A DNA stretch of 64,000 nt from Hyphomicrobium sp. 99 (lineage in GTDB: Bacteria > Pseudomonadota > Alphaproteobacteria > Rhizobiales > Hyphomicrobiaceae). Positions 9,054-18,735 of the stretch are shown piece after piece. The stretch's first letter is position 1. Every line of letters starts with the position of its first letter. The notes beneath the pieces were generated by a model that did no database searches, was not told the origin of the DNA, and worked only from the letters and a program-made list of their open reading frames with translations. The position numbers were made by a program, and so were the translations under genes. The DNA is taken from contig NZ_KQ031382.1 in NCBI RefSeq assembly GCF_000384335.2, positions 3,111,545-3,175,544 on the forward strand. Direction: 5' to 3'.

Positions 9054-10814
9054 TTGGAAACCAAGACGTTCGCTGACCTAGGGCTGTCGCCCAAGGTTCA
9101 AGCAGCCATTACGGCTGCGGGTTACGTCAGCCCCACACCGATTCAAGCCGCCGCCATCCCGGTTGCCGTTACCGGAAGAGACGTGCTCGGCATCGCCCAG
9201 ACGGGCACCGGAAAAACGGCATCGTTCGTCCTCCCGATGATCACGCGCCTCGAAACGGGCCGCGCGCGGGCGCGAATGCCCCGTTCACTGATCCTCGCGC
9301 CGACGCGAGAGCTTGCCGCCCAGGTCGCGCAAAGCTTCGAAAAATACGGCGTCAATCACAAGCTCCAGGTCGCGCTTCTCATCGGCGGCGTGTCGATGGA
9401 CGATCAGGTCAAGAAGCTCGATCGCGGCGTCGACGTTTTGATCGCCACCCCCGGCCGGCTGCTGGACCATTTCGGGCGCGGCCGCGTCATGCTGATGGGT
9501 GTCGAAATCCTCGTCATCGACGAAGCCGACCGCATGCTCGACATGGGCTTCATCCCGGACATCGAGAAGATCTGCAAGCTTCTGCCGCCACGGCGCCAGA
9601 CGCTGTTCTTCTCGGCGACGATGCCGCCCGAGATCACGCGGCTCGTCAATCAGTTCCTGAACAATCCCGAGCGTGTCGAAGTCGCAAAACCCGCGACGAC
9701 CGCGAAGACCATCACGCAGAATTTCGTCTATTGCCCGAACGGCGAAGACTGGGCGAAGCGGGAAGTCCTGCGCGATCTGATCCGTGGCAACAACGTCAAG
9801 AACGCCATCATCTTCTGTAACCGGAAGCGCGACGTTGCCGTTCTTCACAAATCGCTGACGAAACACGGCTTCAACGCCGGCGCTCTTCATGGCGACATGG
9901 ATCAGTCGAGCCGCACTGAAACACTCGACAAATTCCGCGCAGGCGAAATCATGCTGCTCGCAGCTTCCGATGTCGCTGCACGCGGTCTCGATATCCCGGA
10001 AGTCTCCCACGTCTTCAATTTCGATTTGCCGTGGGCCGCCGATGACTACGTTCACCGCATCGGGCGAACGGGTCGCGCCGGACATGAGGGACACGCCATT
10101 TCTCTCGTGAGCCCCGATGACCTGAAGTTCTGCAAGGACATCGAGAAGGTAACGACCGAAGCGCCCGTATGGCTTGGCGATCCTCCGACCGAAGAAGATA
10201 TTGCAGGCGCCGGCAAACGCCGCCGCGGTCGCGGCGGACGCGGCCAAAGCTCAAGCCCCGACAAATCGCGGCGGCCGCAGCAAGGCTCCCATCGCGGCGG
10301 TCGCGCCCCGGAGCATCGGGCCCGCTCGTCCGAACAGCCGGCGCGGTCAGTCGAACAGAGCGCCCACCAGCCGGAACCAAGGCATCGTCAACCGGAACAT
10401 CCGGCCAGTCAGCCTGATCAACCTCAGGCAGCGGCGGCCGAGCATCCGCATCACGAGCGCAGACGCGCACCGCGTCCGGAAAGAGCACCGCAACCGCAGC
10501 ACGCCGAGCAACCGAGGCCCGACCATCCAAGGTCAGAGCAGCCACGCCCAGAGCAGGCCAAACGGTCCGCTGAGACCGCGCGGCGTCCTCAGCGTTCGCG
10601 ACCAGCTCCAGCACCTGATGCATGGACCGATCAGCCTGCACCCGCACAACGGTCGGCTCGCCAAGAGCGGCCCGAAAAGCGGGATGGTGCAAAGGAAGCT
10701 CCGCGCAAGCCGCAGCCATCCCACAAAGGCGACGAACGCCTGGGCTTTGCCGAGAACGTGCCCGCGTTCATGCGAAAGCCGCCCCGTCCGATGAAGGTCC
10801 CCGGACGCGGCTAA
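9054..10814 (+). CDS. DEAD-box ATP-dependent RNA helicase, RhlE-like
   Basis: RNA helicase probably acting in ribosome maturation, RNA decay or cold adaptation. The core (residues 1-380) has the Q-motif (PTPIQ), Walker A AQTGTGKT (48-55), PTRELA, TPGRLLD, DEAD box VIDEADRMLDMGF, SAT, and helicase C motifs ARGLDIP and HRIGRTGRAG. The RhlE-like N-terminus FADLGLSPKV supports the subfamily. Residues 390-586 form a basic, Pro/Gln/Arg/His/Glu-rich tail with RG-type segments and near-repeats of QPRPEQ, probably disordered RNA-binding sequence. The start is TTG at 9054 after GGAG; the ATG at 9037 is out of frame and stops quickly. The gene ends 7 bases from the convergent TfoX-like gene. Confidence 0.94.
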   Translation: METKTFADLGLSPKVQAAITAAGYVSPTPIQAAAIPVAVTGRDVLGIAQTGTGKTASFVLPMITRLETGRARARMPRSLILAPTRELAAQVAQSFEKYGVNHKLQVALLIGGVSMDDQVKKLDRGVDVLIATPGRLLDHFGRGRVMLMGVEILVIDEADRMLDMGFIPDIEKICKLLPPRRQTLFFSATMPPEITRLVNQFLNNPERVEVAKPATTAKTITQNFVYCPNGEDWAKREVLRDLIRGNNVKNAIIFCNRKRDVAVLHKSLTKHGFNAGALHGDMDQSSRTETLDKFRAGEIMLLAASDVAARGLDIPEVSHVFNFDLPWAADDYVHRIGRTGRAGHEGHAISLVSPDDLKFCKDIEKVTTEAPVWLGDPPTEEDIAGAGKRRRGRGGRGQSSSPDKSRRPQQGSHRGGRAPEHRARSSEQPARSVEQSAHQPEPRHRQPEHPASQPDQPQAAAAEHPHHERRRAPRPERAPQPQHAEQPRPDHPRSEQPRPEQAKRSAETARRPQRSRPAPAPDAWTDQPAPAQRSARQERPEKRDGAKEAPRKPQPSHKGDERLGFAENVPAFMRKPPRPMKVPGRG

Positions 10815-10820
10815 GGTTCA

Positions 10821-11225
10821 TCATGTCTTCGGCTTGCCTGCACGCTTCGCCGTTCCGGCGACGCGTGCCGGCTTGGCCTTTCGGCCCGCTTGCGAAGCAG
10901 CATGTTTCGCCGCCGCGACTGAAGCGGATGCCCATTCCGTGAGTTCATCGGCATCATCGAGAAGGCGCTCGGGAAGCCGCCAGTAGGAATGAAGCGCCGC
11001 GCTGCCATTCTTCGTCATGTACGAGAACGCGCGCGAATGCTCCGCCTCGAACACCGGCCGCGTAGCCTCCGACGTTTTGAGATAGATCACGCCGTCATCG
11101 ATGATGGCGAAGAAGATGCCATCGAAATAAACCCCAACGCCGCCGAACATGCGCCGCCCGGAAACCGAGCCGGCGCGCTCCAGCGCATCTTTCAGAATTT
11201 GGAGAATTTCGTCGTTGGCGGACAT
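10821..11225 (-). CDS. TfoX N-terminal domain protein
   Basis: A 134-residue protein with the TfoX N-terminal fold: RRMFGGVGVYFDG near the start, then the FAIIDDGVIYLK beta segment and an aromatic-rich YWRLPERLLDD region. The last 35 residues are Lys/Ala/Arg-rich, suggesting nucleic-acid contact or disorder. TfoX (Sxy) activates competence genes in gamma-proteobacteria, but stand-alone N-terminal-domain proteins in alphaproteobacteria have no established role. It starts 25 bases after sufA on the same strand, so it may be the last gene of the suf operon. Confidence 0.88.
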   Translation of the reverse strand: MSANDEILQILKDALERAGSVSGRRMFGGVGVYFDGIFFAIIDDGVIYLKTSEATRPVFEAEHSRAFSYMTKNGSAALHSYWRLPERLLDDADELTEWASASVAAAKHAASQAGRKAKPARVAGTAKRAGKPKT

Positions 11226-11249
11226 GACCTTTTCACGCCCGCGATCGCA

Positions 11250-11621
11250 TCAAGCCTCTGCGGGAGCAAATCCTGGGGGCGTCGCCGGTTCGAGATTGAC
11301 GCTCTCGCCGCAACCGCACGCACTCTTCTGGTTCGGGTTGTTGAACACGAACTGCGAGGAAAGCTTGTCGGTCTTATAATCCATCTCGGTGCCGAGCAGA
11401 TACATCATCGCGGCCGGATCGATGAGGACGACCGCGCCTTTGTCTTCGATGATTTCGTCGAACTTCCCGATCTCTTCAGCCCACGTCATGGTGTATTCCA
11501 TGCCCGCGCAGCCACCCTTCTTAATGCCGATTTTGAGGGCTTTGACGCCGGGTTTCTGCGCGATGAGCGCAGCAACGCGCGCCGCGGCGGCATCCGTCAG
11601 GGTCATCACTTTTGGCATCAT
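11250..11621 (-). CDS. sufA: A-type Fe-S cluster carrier (SufA/IscA family)
   Basis: Small scaffold/carrier that receives Fe-S clusters from SufBCD and passes them to apo-proteins. It has the HesB/IscA core with the first cysteine in KKGGCAGMEY and the paired C-terminal cysteines in SACGCGES, the three expected ligands. The frame is open to 11675 (141 residues). I chose the ATG at 11621 because family homology begins around MTLTDAAAARV; ATG at 11618 and 11606 are also possible. It lies last but one in the suf operon, about 90 bases after sufT, with the TfoX-like gene following. Confidence 0.92.
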   Translation of the reverse strand: MMPKVMTLTDAAAARVAALIAQKPGVKALKIGIKKGGCAGMEYTMTWAEEIGKFDEIIEDKGAVVLIDPAAMMYLLGTEMDYKTDKLSSQFVFNNPNQKSACGCGESVNLEPATPPGFAPAEA

Positions 11622-11711
11622 TCTAAGCGAGGGCACGCGAGCCTCCGTATCTTCGAGTCGTGGCAGCAGCCACACTATATGGGAATTCAGCCGCCAAAAG
11701 CGAGGGTGTCC

Positions 11712-12191
11712 TCAAAACATGCCGACGGCGAGGCGTGCCTCGTCCGACATGCGGCTTTGATCCCAAGGCGGATCGAACACGATGGCAACCTTCGTCTGGG
11801 CGACGCCCGGAACCGCGTTGACGGCATTCTCGACCCAGATCGGCATTTCGCCGGCGACCGGGCAGCCGGGAGCCGTCAAGGTCATGGTGATCGCGACATT
11901 GCGGTCGTCATCGACATCGACCTTGTAGATCAATCCAAGCTCGTAGATGTCGGCCGGGATTTCCGGATCGTAAACGGTCTTGAGCGCAGCAACGATATCG
12001 TTCGTCAGCCGCTCGATCTCTTCCGGTGGCAATGCAGTGGCGGACGAAGATCCGTTTCTGTCCTCCGACGTCGCAATCTCAGATGCGGGATCGGGCGCAA
12101 GGCCACCATCAGGAGGCGTCGTTGGCGGCGCATCGAGCGCTTCGACCGCCTGCTTGACAGCTGCCCGGTCATCAATCTGCTTCCCGTCCAT
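11712..12191 (-). CDS. sufT: SUF system maturation factor SufT (DUF59/MIP18 family)
   Basis: Member of the MIP18/DUF59 family, which helps load Fe-S clusters onto target proteins. The C-terminal 100 residues show VYDPEIPADIYELGLIYKV, the TMTLTAPGCPVAGEMP cysteine loop and the VFDPPWDQSRMSDEAR ending typical of SufT. The first 55 residues are a Pro/Asp/Ser-rich linker with little structure. Its position between sufS and sufA in the operon (11-base gap to sufS) supports the SufT assignment rather than PaaD or another DUF59 branch. Confidence 0.93.
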   Translation of the reverse strand: MDGKQIDDRAAVKQAVEALDAPPTTPPDGGLAPDPASEIATSEDRNGSSSATALPPEEIERLTNDIVAALKTVYDPEIPADIYELGLIYKVDVDDDRNVAITMTLTAPGCPVAGEMPIWVENAVNAVPGVAQTKVAIVFDPPWDQSRMSDEARLAVGMF

Positions 12192-12202
12192 GCGGAAGCT
12201 CC

Positions 12203-13486
12203 TCAGGTGAAAAGGTCATGAGCTTTGGTGAGCGCGGCAACCAGCGCATCAGCCTCGGCTTTTGTGTTGTACAATGCGAAGGAGGCGCGGCAGGTTGCCG
12301 AAACCCCGAGCCGCTCCATCAGCGGCTGCGCGCAGTGATGGCCGGCCCGGATCGCGACGCCCGAACGATCAATGATCGTCGAAACGTCATGCGGATGCAG
12401 GCCATCGATCGTGAATGAGAAAATCGCGCCTTTGCCGGGAGCGGTTCCGTAAGGCTTCAGCCAAGGCAACTCACCAAGACGCCCCGCCGCATACGCGCCA
12501 AGCTCCGCTTCGTAACGCGAGATCTTCTCGCGGCCGATCTGCATCATGTAATTGAGCGCCGCGCTTAAACCAATCGCTTCAACGATGGCCGGAGTGCCGG
12601 CCTCAAACCTGTGCGGCGGCTGGTTGTAGGTCACGTTGTCGAGCGTAACGCTCTCGATCATATCGCCCCCGCCCTCGTAAGGCGGCATGGCGGCGAGATG
12701 TTGCCGCTTGGCATAAAGCACGCCGATGCCCGTCGGCCCGTACGTCTTATGCCCGGTAAACACGTAGAAATCGGCATCGAGATCGCGAACGTCCACGCCC
12801 ATATGCACGGCAGCCTGGCTGCCATCGATGAGCACCGGCACGCCCTTCGCGTGCGCGATCCGAATGATCTCTTTCACCGGATTGATCGTGCCCAGCACGT
12901 TCGACATGTGCGTAACGGCGACGATCTTCGTGCGCTTCGTGATCAGGCTTTCGAGCTTTTCGATGATCAACTCGCCGCTATCGGTCATCGGCGCCCACTT
13001 CAGAACGGCGCCCTTGCGTTCGCGCAGGAAATGCCACGGCACGATGTTCGCGTGGTGCTCCATGATCGTGATGAGGATCTCGTCCCCTTCACCGACCCGC
13101 GGCTCTCCAAACGAACGCGCGACGAGGTTGATGGCGCTCGTCGCATTGCGCGTGAAGATGATCTCGTCCTGATGCTCGGCATTGAGAAAGCGGCGCACGG
13201 TCTCACGCGCCGCCTCATAATGCTCCGTCGCGGTGTTCGACAGGTAATGCAGCCCGCGATGCACGTTCGCGTATTCGAAGCGATAGGCGTGATCCATCGC
13301 CTCGATGACGGAGAGCGGCTTCTGCGCCGACGCCCCGTTGTCGAGATAGACGAGCGGACGATCGTTCACCTCGCGAAAGAGGATCGGAAAGTCCGCACGA
13401 ATGCGCTCGACATCGTAGGGCGCACCCGTCAGGCCGGCCTGCGAGGCGGTGCTTCTCGCTACATCGATCGACGTTTCGCGTCCCAT
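12203..13486 (-). CDS. sufS: Cysteine desulfurase SufS
   Basis: PLP-dependent class V aminotransferase-fold enzyme that takes sulfur from cysteine for SUF cluster assembly. Seen motifs are VYLDNGASAQKP near the start, the ATEHYEAAR segment, the PLP lysine in FTGHKTYGPTG and the catalytic cysteine in IRAGHHCAQPLM, which marks the SufS group (type II). ATG at 13486 follows the sufD stop by 4 bases; the frame is open further upstream inside sufD but without homology. The product is 427 residues, near the family norm. This genome carries a second, different desulfurase in the operon's head gene. Confidence 0.95.
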   Translation of the reverse strand: MGRETSIDVARSTASQAGLTGAPYDVERIRADFPILFREVNDRPLVYLDNGASAQKPLSVIEAMDHAYRFEYANVHRGLHYLSNTATEHYEAARETVRRFLNAEHQDEIIFTRNATSAINLVARSFGEPRVGEGDEILITIMEHHANIVPWHFLRERKGAVLKWAPMTDSGELIIEKLESLITKRTKIVAVTHMSNVLGTINPVKEIIRIAHAKGVPVLIDGSQAAVHMGVDVRDLDADFYVFTGHKTYGPTGIGVLYAKRQHLAAMPPYEGGGDMIESVTLDNVTYNQPPHRFEAGTPAIVEAIGLSAALNYMMQIGREKISRYEAELGAYAAGRLGELPWLKPYGTAPGKGAIFSFTIDGLHPHDVSTIIDRSGVAIRAGHHCAQPLMERLGVSATCRASFALYNTKAEADALVAALTKAHDLFT

Positions 13487-13490
13487 GTGC

Positions 13491-14828
13491 CTATCCGCGT
13501 GGCGAGCGGCCGAGCCACTGCATCGCATAAGATGCCAGCGCCTCTCTCAGCCCCTCGTGCTCAACCTTGTCGAGCGCTTCACCAATGAACGATTCGATCA
13601 TCAACGCGCGAGCTTCCTTTTCAGGAATGCCCCGCGAGCGGCAGTAGAACAGAAGATCGGCATCGAGTTCCGCGCTCGTCGTACCGTGCCCGCAAACGAC
13701 ATCGTCCGCGTAGATTTCGAGTTCGGGCTTTGAATCGAACTCGGAATCTTCCGATAGCATCAGCGCTTGCGACATCTGCTTGCCGTCGGTCTTCTGCGCA
13801 TCGGGCCGAACGATGATCTTGCCCTGGAACACGCCGCGTCCGTGACCGTCGAGAACACCCTTGAACAGCTCCCGGCTTTCGCAACGCGGGACCGCATGAT
13901 CGACGACGAGCGTCGTGTCGACGTGTTCCGAATGACGAGCGAGATAAGCGCCCGAAAGGTCGAGCTTAGCTCCTTCGCCCGCGAAAAGAACGTTGCTCCC
14001 GTGACGGGCAAAGCCGAGACCCGACGAGAACTGGAAGCCGCGGTAGCTCGCATCGGCCGACAGCGTCACTTCGCCATTCGAAAGATGCAGCGACTTGCCT
14101 TCATCGACCGCCACCTTCACGTGATTGAGCGTCGCGCCTTTTCCAACCGAGACCTGGGTCAGAGTGTTGAGGTGCGCGTCTCGCACTGCGCCCGGCAGCA
14201 CGACGTCCGCTTCGATGATCGTCGCGTTCGAACTCTCACCGGCAGTGATCAGATTGCGGACGGTGACCGCATTGGCCTCCGACCCGGCACGCACAAAAAT
14301 CATGAGAAGCGGCTTGGCGACCGACGCGCCCTTGGCGACTTCAACGATCGCGCCATCCGTCATGAAAGCCGTGTTGAGCGCTTCGACAGCGTCTCCGCCC
14401 TCGGGCGTCGAAGCCAGGCTAAGAACAGTCTCTTCGGACGCGGACTGAAGCGCCTTGCCGATTGTCGAGACCGTCAACCCGGTCGCGTCGGCAACGTCGC
14501 TCAAGTCTGCGCGATGGTGGCCGTTCACGAAGACGATGCGATGCGCATCGACATGAGCCAACGGCCCGAGCGCAACGATAAGCTCGGCGATGGTCAGCGG
14601 CGTCTTATCCTCGACGGCGGGCGGAAGCACCTCTTTGAGGTTCGCGCGGAGATCGGTGTATTTCCATTCTTCGATGCGCCGGTGCGGGAGCCCGAGCCCG
14701 CTGAACGCGCCGATAGCCTGCGCACGGAGAGCCTTCACCGCGGCGCTGCCCGGAAGCTTTGCGGCGGCCGCCTCGAAACTCTCCGAGATGGCCTGCTCCG
14801 CCTTGGTCTTCATGACTGCTACGTTCAT
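13491..14828 (-). CDS. sufD: Fe-S cluster assembly protein SufD
   Basis: Partner of SufB in the SufBC2D scaffold complex. It has the SufB/D beta-helix core followed by the conserved C-terminal stretch HGTTSAELDADLLFYCRSRG and the EARALMIESFIGEAL helix. The N-terminal region includes the RRIEEWKYTDLR motif typical of SufD. Start choice is ambiguous: ATG at 14828, or GTG at 14834 that overlaps the sufC stop (GTGA). Either gives translational coupling to sufC. The length of about 446 residues is normal. Confidence 0.95.
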   Translation of the reverse strand: MNVAVMKTKAEQAISESFEAAAAKLPGSAAVKALRAQAIGAFSGLGLPHRRIEEWKYTDLRANLKEVLPPAVEDKTPLTIAELIVALGPLAHVDAHRIVFVNGHHRADLSDVADATGLTVSTIGKALQSASEETVLSLASTPEGGDAVEALNTAFMTDGAIVEVAKGASVAKPLLMIFVRAGSEANAVTVRNLITAGESSNATIIEADVVLPGAVRDAHLNTLTQVSVGKGATLNHVKVAVDEGKSLHLSNGEVTLSADASYRGFQFSSGLGFARHGSNVLFAGEGAKLDLSGAYLARHSEHVDTTLVVDHAVPRCESRELFKGVLDGHGRGVFQGKIIVRPDAQKTDGKQMSQALMLSEDSEFDSKPELEIYADDVVCGHGTTSAELDADLLFYCRSRGIPEKEARALMIESFIGEALDKVEHEGLREALASYAMQWLGRSPRG

Positions 14829-14830
14829 GT

Positions 14831-15586
14831 TCACGCTGCCTTGTTCGTAAATTCAGCGTAGCCGGATTTCTCCAGTTCGAGCGCCAGCTCCTTGCCGCCC
14901 GTCTTCTGAATGCGTCCGTCTGCAAGCACGTGGACCTTATCCGGCACGATGTAATTCAAGAGCCGCTGATAGTGCGTGATCACGAGGAACGCGCGATCCG
15001 GCGAACGAAGCGCGTTGACGCCATCCGAGACGATCCGCAACGCGTCGATGTCGAGGCCGGAATCGGTTTCGTCGAGTACGCACAGCGTTGGCTCGAGAAG
15101 GCCCATCTGCAGGATTTCCGAGCGCTTCTTTTCGCCACCCGAGAACCCGACGTTGACCGGACGCTTCAACATGTCGATGTCGATGTTGAGCTTCGCGCCC
15201 TTCTCCTTCGCCAGTTTCAGGAAGGCCGGCGTTGTGAGTTCCGCTTCGCCGCGTTTCTTGCGAACGGCGTTGAGCGCCGTGCGGAGGAACGTCAGCCCGG
15301 CGACGCCCGGAATTTCCATCGGATACTGGAATGCGAGGAACACGCCCTTTGCGGCGCGCTCATCAGGCAACATCTCGAGGATGGACTCGCCATTCCACAG
15401 AATGTCGCCGTCGGTAACTTCATAGCCGTCCCGCCCCGCGAGCACATAGGCGAGCGTGGACTTGCCGGACCCGTTCGGGCCCATGATGGCGTGCACTTCG
15501 CCTTTCGGCACCGTGAGCGAAAGCCCCTTGAGGATCTCCCGATCCTCGTCCTCGAGCTTCACGTGCAGGTTCTTGATCTCAAGCAT
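14831..15586 (-). CDS. sufC: Fe-S cluster assembly ATPase SufC
   Basis: ABC-type ATPase that drives conformational change in SufBC2D. The 251-residue protein carries Walker [10 protein letters not shown], the ABC signature FSGGEKKR, Walker [16 protein letters not shown] (the D-E-T-D-S-G-L-D form is typical of SufC) and an H-loop histidine in [10 protein letters not shown]. It lies between sufB (33-base gap) and sufD (overlapping or adjacent start). Confidence 0.97.
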   Translation of the reverse strand: MLEIKNLHVKLEDEDREILKGLSLTVPKGEVHAIMGPNGSGKSTLAYVLAGRDGYEVTDGDILWNGESILEMLPDERAAKGVFLAFQYPMEIPGVAGLTFLRTALNAVRKKRGEAELTTPAFLKLAKEKGAKLNIDIDMLKRPVNVGFSGGEKKRSEILQMGLLEPTLCVLDETDSGLDIDALRIVSDGVNALRSPDRAFLVITHYQRLLNYIVPDKVHVLADGRIQKTGGKELALELEKSGYAEFTNKAA

Positions 15587-15619
15587 CTTCCGTACCTTTG
15601 TAAGTAATCCGGGATTTGA

Positions 15620-17089
15620 TTAGCCGACCGAGCCTTCAAGCGAGATGCCGATCAGCTTCTGGGATTCGGCCATGAACTCCATCGGCAGCTGCTGCAGCAC
15701 GTCGCGAACGAAACCGTTGACAACGAGCGCCACCGCCTCCTCCGACGAAAGACCGCGCTGGCGGCAGTAGAACAGCATGTCGTCCGAGATCTTCGACGTC
15801 GTCGCCTCGTGCTCGAAGTGCGCGCTCGAATTCTTGGCTTCGATGTAGGGCACGGTGTGCGCACCGCACTTGTCGCCGATCAGCAGCGAGTCGCAGTTCG
15901 TGAAGTTGCGAACGCCCGTCGCCTTCCGGTGCGCCGACACGAGACCGCGATACGTATTCTGCGAATAACCCGCCGCGATGCCCTTCGAGATGATGCGGCT
16001 CGACGAGTTCTTGCCGAGATGGATCATCTTCGTTCCGCTGTCGACCTGCTGATAGCCGTTCGAAACCGCGATCGAATAGAACTCGCCGCGCGAATAGTCG
16101 CCGCGCAGGATGCAGCTCGGATACTTCCACGTAATGGCGGAACCCGTCTCGACCTGCGTCCACGAAATCTTCGAATGATGGCCGCGGCAGTCGCCGCGCT
16201 TCGTCACGAAGTTATAGATGCCGCCCTTGCCCTGAGCGTCGCCCGGATACCAGTTCTGAACCGTCGAGTATTTGATCTCGGCATCATCAAGCGCCACGAG
16301 TTCGACGACAGCCGCGTGCAGCTGGTTTTCGTCGCGCATCGGCGCGGTGCAACCTTCGAGATACGAAACGTACGCCCCGCGATCGGCGATGATCAGCGTG
16401 CGTTCGAACTGTCCCGTCTGCTTCGCATTGATGCGGAAGTACGTCGAAAGCTCCATCGGGCAGCGCACGCCTTCCGGCACGTAGACGAACGAGCCGTCGG
16501 AGAACACGGCCGAGTTCAGCGCCGCATAATAGTTGTCCGACTGCGGAACGACCGACCCGAGATACTTCTTCACGAGTTCGGGGTGCTCGCGCACGGCTTC
16601 CGAGATCGAGCAGAAAATCACGCCGGCCTTCTTTAGTTCGTCCTTGAACGTCGTGACGACCGACACGCTGTCGAACACGGCATCGACCGCGACGCGCGAT
16701 CCCGTCACGCCCGCAAGAATTTCCTGCTCCTTGAGCGGAATGCCGAGCTTTTTATAGGTCTCGAGCAGCTCCGGATCGACTTCGGCAAGGCTCTTCGGAC
16801 CCTCGGTCGATTTCGGCGCCGAGTAGTAATAGAGATCCTGAAAATCGATCTTCGGATAGTGGACCTTAGCCCAAGTCGGCTCCGTCATCGCCTTCCAGCG
16901 AGTGAACGCTTCGAGCCTCCAAGTCAGAAGCCACTCCGGTTCGCCCTTCTTGGCCGAGATGTAGCGCACGGTCGATTCATCGAGGCCTTTCGGCGCCTGG
17001 ATGCTATCGATCAGCGTCTCGAAACCGTACTTGTACTGGTCGACATCGATCTTCCGAACGTGATCGATTGTCTCCTGAACAGCAGCCAT
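15620..17089 (-). CDS. sufB: Fe-S cluster assembly protein SufB
   Basis: Main scaffold subunit on which the SUF cluster is built. The 489 residues match family length. Seen motifs are [12 protein letters not shown] near the N-terminus, [40 protein letters not shown] and the C-terminal [20 protein letters not shown], with the conserved cysteine in the last block. It is the second gene of the operon, 54 bases downstream of the regulator-desulfurase fusion. Confidence 0.97.
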   Translation of the reverse strand: MAAVQETIDHVRKIDVDQYKYGFETLIDSIQAPKGLDESTVRYISAKKGEPEWLLTWRLEAFTRWKAMTEPTWAKVHYPKIDFQDLYYYSAPKSTEGPKSLAEVDPELLETYKKLGIPLKEQEILAGVTGSRVAVDAVFDSVSVVTTFKDELKKAGVIFCSISEAVREHPELVKKYLGSVVPQSDNYYAALNSAVFSDGSFVYVPEGVRCPMELSTYFRINAKQTGQFERTLIIADRGAYVSYLEGCTAPMRDENQLHAAVVELVALDDAEIKYSTVQNWYPGDAQGKGGIYNFVTKRGDCRGHHSKISWTQVETGSAITWKYPSCILRGDYSRGEFYSIAVSNGYQQVDSGTKMIHLGKNSSSRIISKGIAAGYSQNTYRGLVSAHRKATGVRNFTNCDSLLIGDKCGAHTVPYIEAKNSSAHFEHEATTSKISDDMLFYCRQRGLSSEEAVALVVNGFVRDVLQQLPMEFMAESQKLIGISLEGSVG

Positions 17090-17143
17090 TTCCTCGTCTC
17101 TCTTTCAATGCCGCCAACGAGCGGCCCTTCAACCAATTCACTT

Positions 17144-18715
17144 TTAAGCAGCGAGCGCGGGCGCTCCTGCGATCGTCGTCCACGCAGCGAGAAATGCCGC
17201 GATATCTTCCTTAGTCGTCGCCGGTCCGAGACTGATGCGGATCGTGCCCGCGGCAATGTCGTGACCAAGTCCCATCGCTTCGAGAACGTGGCTCGCGCCG
17301 ACTTTGCCGGATGAGCAAGCCGATCCGGCGCTTACAGCGATTCCGGCGAGATCCAATCTGATGACCAGCGTTTCAGCGAGCTTGCCGGGAAGCGCCAAAG
17401 CCGTCGTATTCCCGAGACGCGTCGCGCCTTCGCCGATGATCACCGTCTCGGGACTGATGCGCTTGACGCCTGCCTCGACTTCATCCCGCAATGCCTGGAT
17501 GGCCGCCGCCGATTTGAGATCGCGAAGCGCGGCTTCGGCTGCAGCACCAAATCCCGCGATGGCAGCGACGTTTTCCGTCCCAGCGCGCCGCCGTCTCTCC
17601 TGGCCGCCGCCTCGAATTGCGGGAACGAGATCTACATGGTCACGAATGACCAGTGCACCAACACCTTTAGGGCCACCTAATTTGTGCGCGGAGAGCGCCA
17701 GCGTATCGACGCCGAGCGACGCGAAATCGATCGCCATCCGGCCCGCCGCCTGCACCGCGTCCGTATGCACCGACAGGCCTCTCGAGCGCGCAAGCTCGGC
17801 AATTTCCGCAACCGGCTGCACGATGCCGGTCTCGTTGTTCGCCAACTGCAGCGCGAGAAGCGACGGACCCGCGAATTCTCGCGTCAAAACACTCTCGGCG
17901 AATTCATCGAGGTCGACGATGCCGTTCACATCGAGCGGCAGCATAACAACGTCACTGCGAGCCGCGCGAACCGGAGCGAGAATGGAATCGTGCTCCGTGC
18001 CGCTCGTCAAAATCGTCGCCCACGGCTGCGCAACAATCCAGTTGTTGGCTTCCGTCGCTCCGCTGGTGAAAACGATCTCTGAAGGCTTGGCGCCGACAAG
18101 ACGCCCGACGCTTTCCCGCGCACTCTCGATGACGGAACGGGCACGCCGGCCTTCGGCATGAACAGATGACGGATTGCCCGCGACATCGAGCGCCGCGATC
18201 ATCGCAGCCTTCGCCTCAGCCCGGAGCGGCGCCGTCGCGTTGTAATCGAGATAGGTTCGCTTGCCCGTGGTTCGCGCGGCAGCGGCTGTGAACAACGGAC
18301 CCGATGAATACCGCCCGCCGGTGATGACGTCTGCGAGATTAACCGACGACAGGAAGTGTCCCATCGACTCACTCAGCGCGGTCCAAAGCCAGTGTGTGAC
18401 ACATGGCGTCGCGGCGGAGCACCGCGGATCATTGTGCGAACAGCGCGTAAAGCGGGTGTCTTCCTCGACCGCTTCCATCACCGCGGCGATCGAGATCTCG
18501 GCGGCAGGCTTCGCGAGCCGGTATCCACCCGAGCGGCCGCGGGCGCTCTCGACGAGGCCAGCGCGGCGAAGGGGCACGAAAAGCTGTTCCAGATAGGCGA
18601 GCGGCAGGCTCTGCCGCTCAGCGACGACCGACAGCGCTATGGCGCCTTCATCGGCATGCCCGGCGAGATCCGCCATGGCCATGACCGCGTACCGGCCTTT
18701 GGTCGTCAATTCCAC
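17144..18715 (-). CDS. Fusion of IscR-type Rrf2 regulator and cysteine desulfurase
   Basis: One uninterrupted frame encodes two proteins that are normally separate. Residues 1-135 are an Rrf2/IscR regulator: ELTTKGRYAVMAMADLA, then a winged helix ending RSGGYRLAKPA, then three cysteines at 92, 99 and 105 plus His108, closely matching the [2Fe-2S] ligands of IscR (C92, C98, C104, H107). Residues 150-523 are an IscS/NifS-type class V desulfurase: TYLDYNATAPLR, PLP lysine 345 in SAHKLGGPKG and catalytic Cys467 in SAGSACSSG. I chose GTG at 18715 because GGAG stands 9 bases upstream and the cysteine numbering then fits IscR; ATG at 18763 is the longest alternative and would read across a palindrome. 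The product could sense cluster status while feeding sulfur to the operon it heads; that coupling is inference. Confidence 0.9.
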   Translation of the reverse strand: MELTTKGRYAVMAMADLAGHADEGAIALSVVAERQSLPLAYLEQLFVPLRRAGLVESARGRSGGYRLAKPAAEISIAAVMEAVEEDTRFTRCSHNDPRCSAATPCVTHWLWTALSESMGHFLSSVNLADVITGGRYSSGPLFTAAAARTTGKRTYLDYNATAPLRAEAKAAMIAALDVAGNPSSVHAEGRRARSVIESARESVGRLVGAKPSEIVFTSGATEANNWIVAQPWATILTSGTEHDSILAPVRAARSDVVMLPLDVNGIVDLDEFAESVLTREFAGPSLLALQLANNETGIVQPVAEIAELARSRGLSVHTDAVQAAGRMAIDFASLGVDTLALSAHKLGGPKGVGALVIRDHVDLVPAIRGGGQERRRRAGTENVAAIAGFGAAAEAALRDLKSAAAIQALRDEVEAGVKRISPETVIIGEGATRLGNTTALALPGKLAETLVIRLDLAGIAVSAGSACSSGKVGASHVLEAMGLGHDIAAGTIRISLGPATTKEDIAAFLAAWTTIAGAPALAA

Positions 18716-18735
18716 GTCGCTGATCTCCGGACTAT

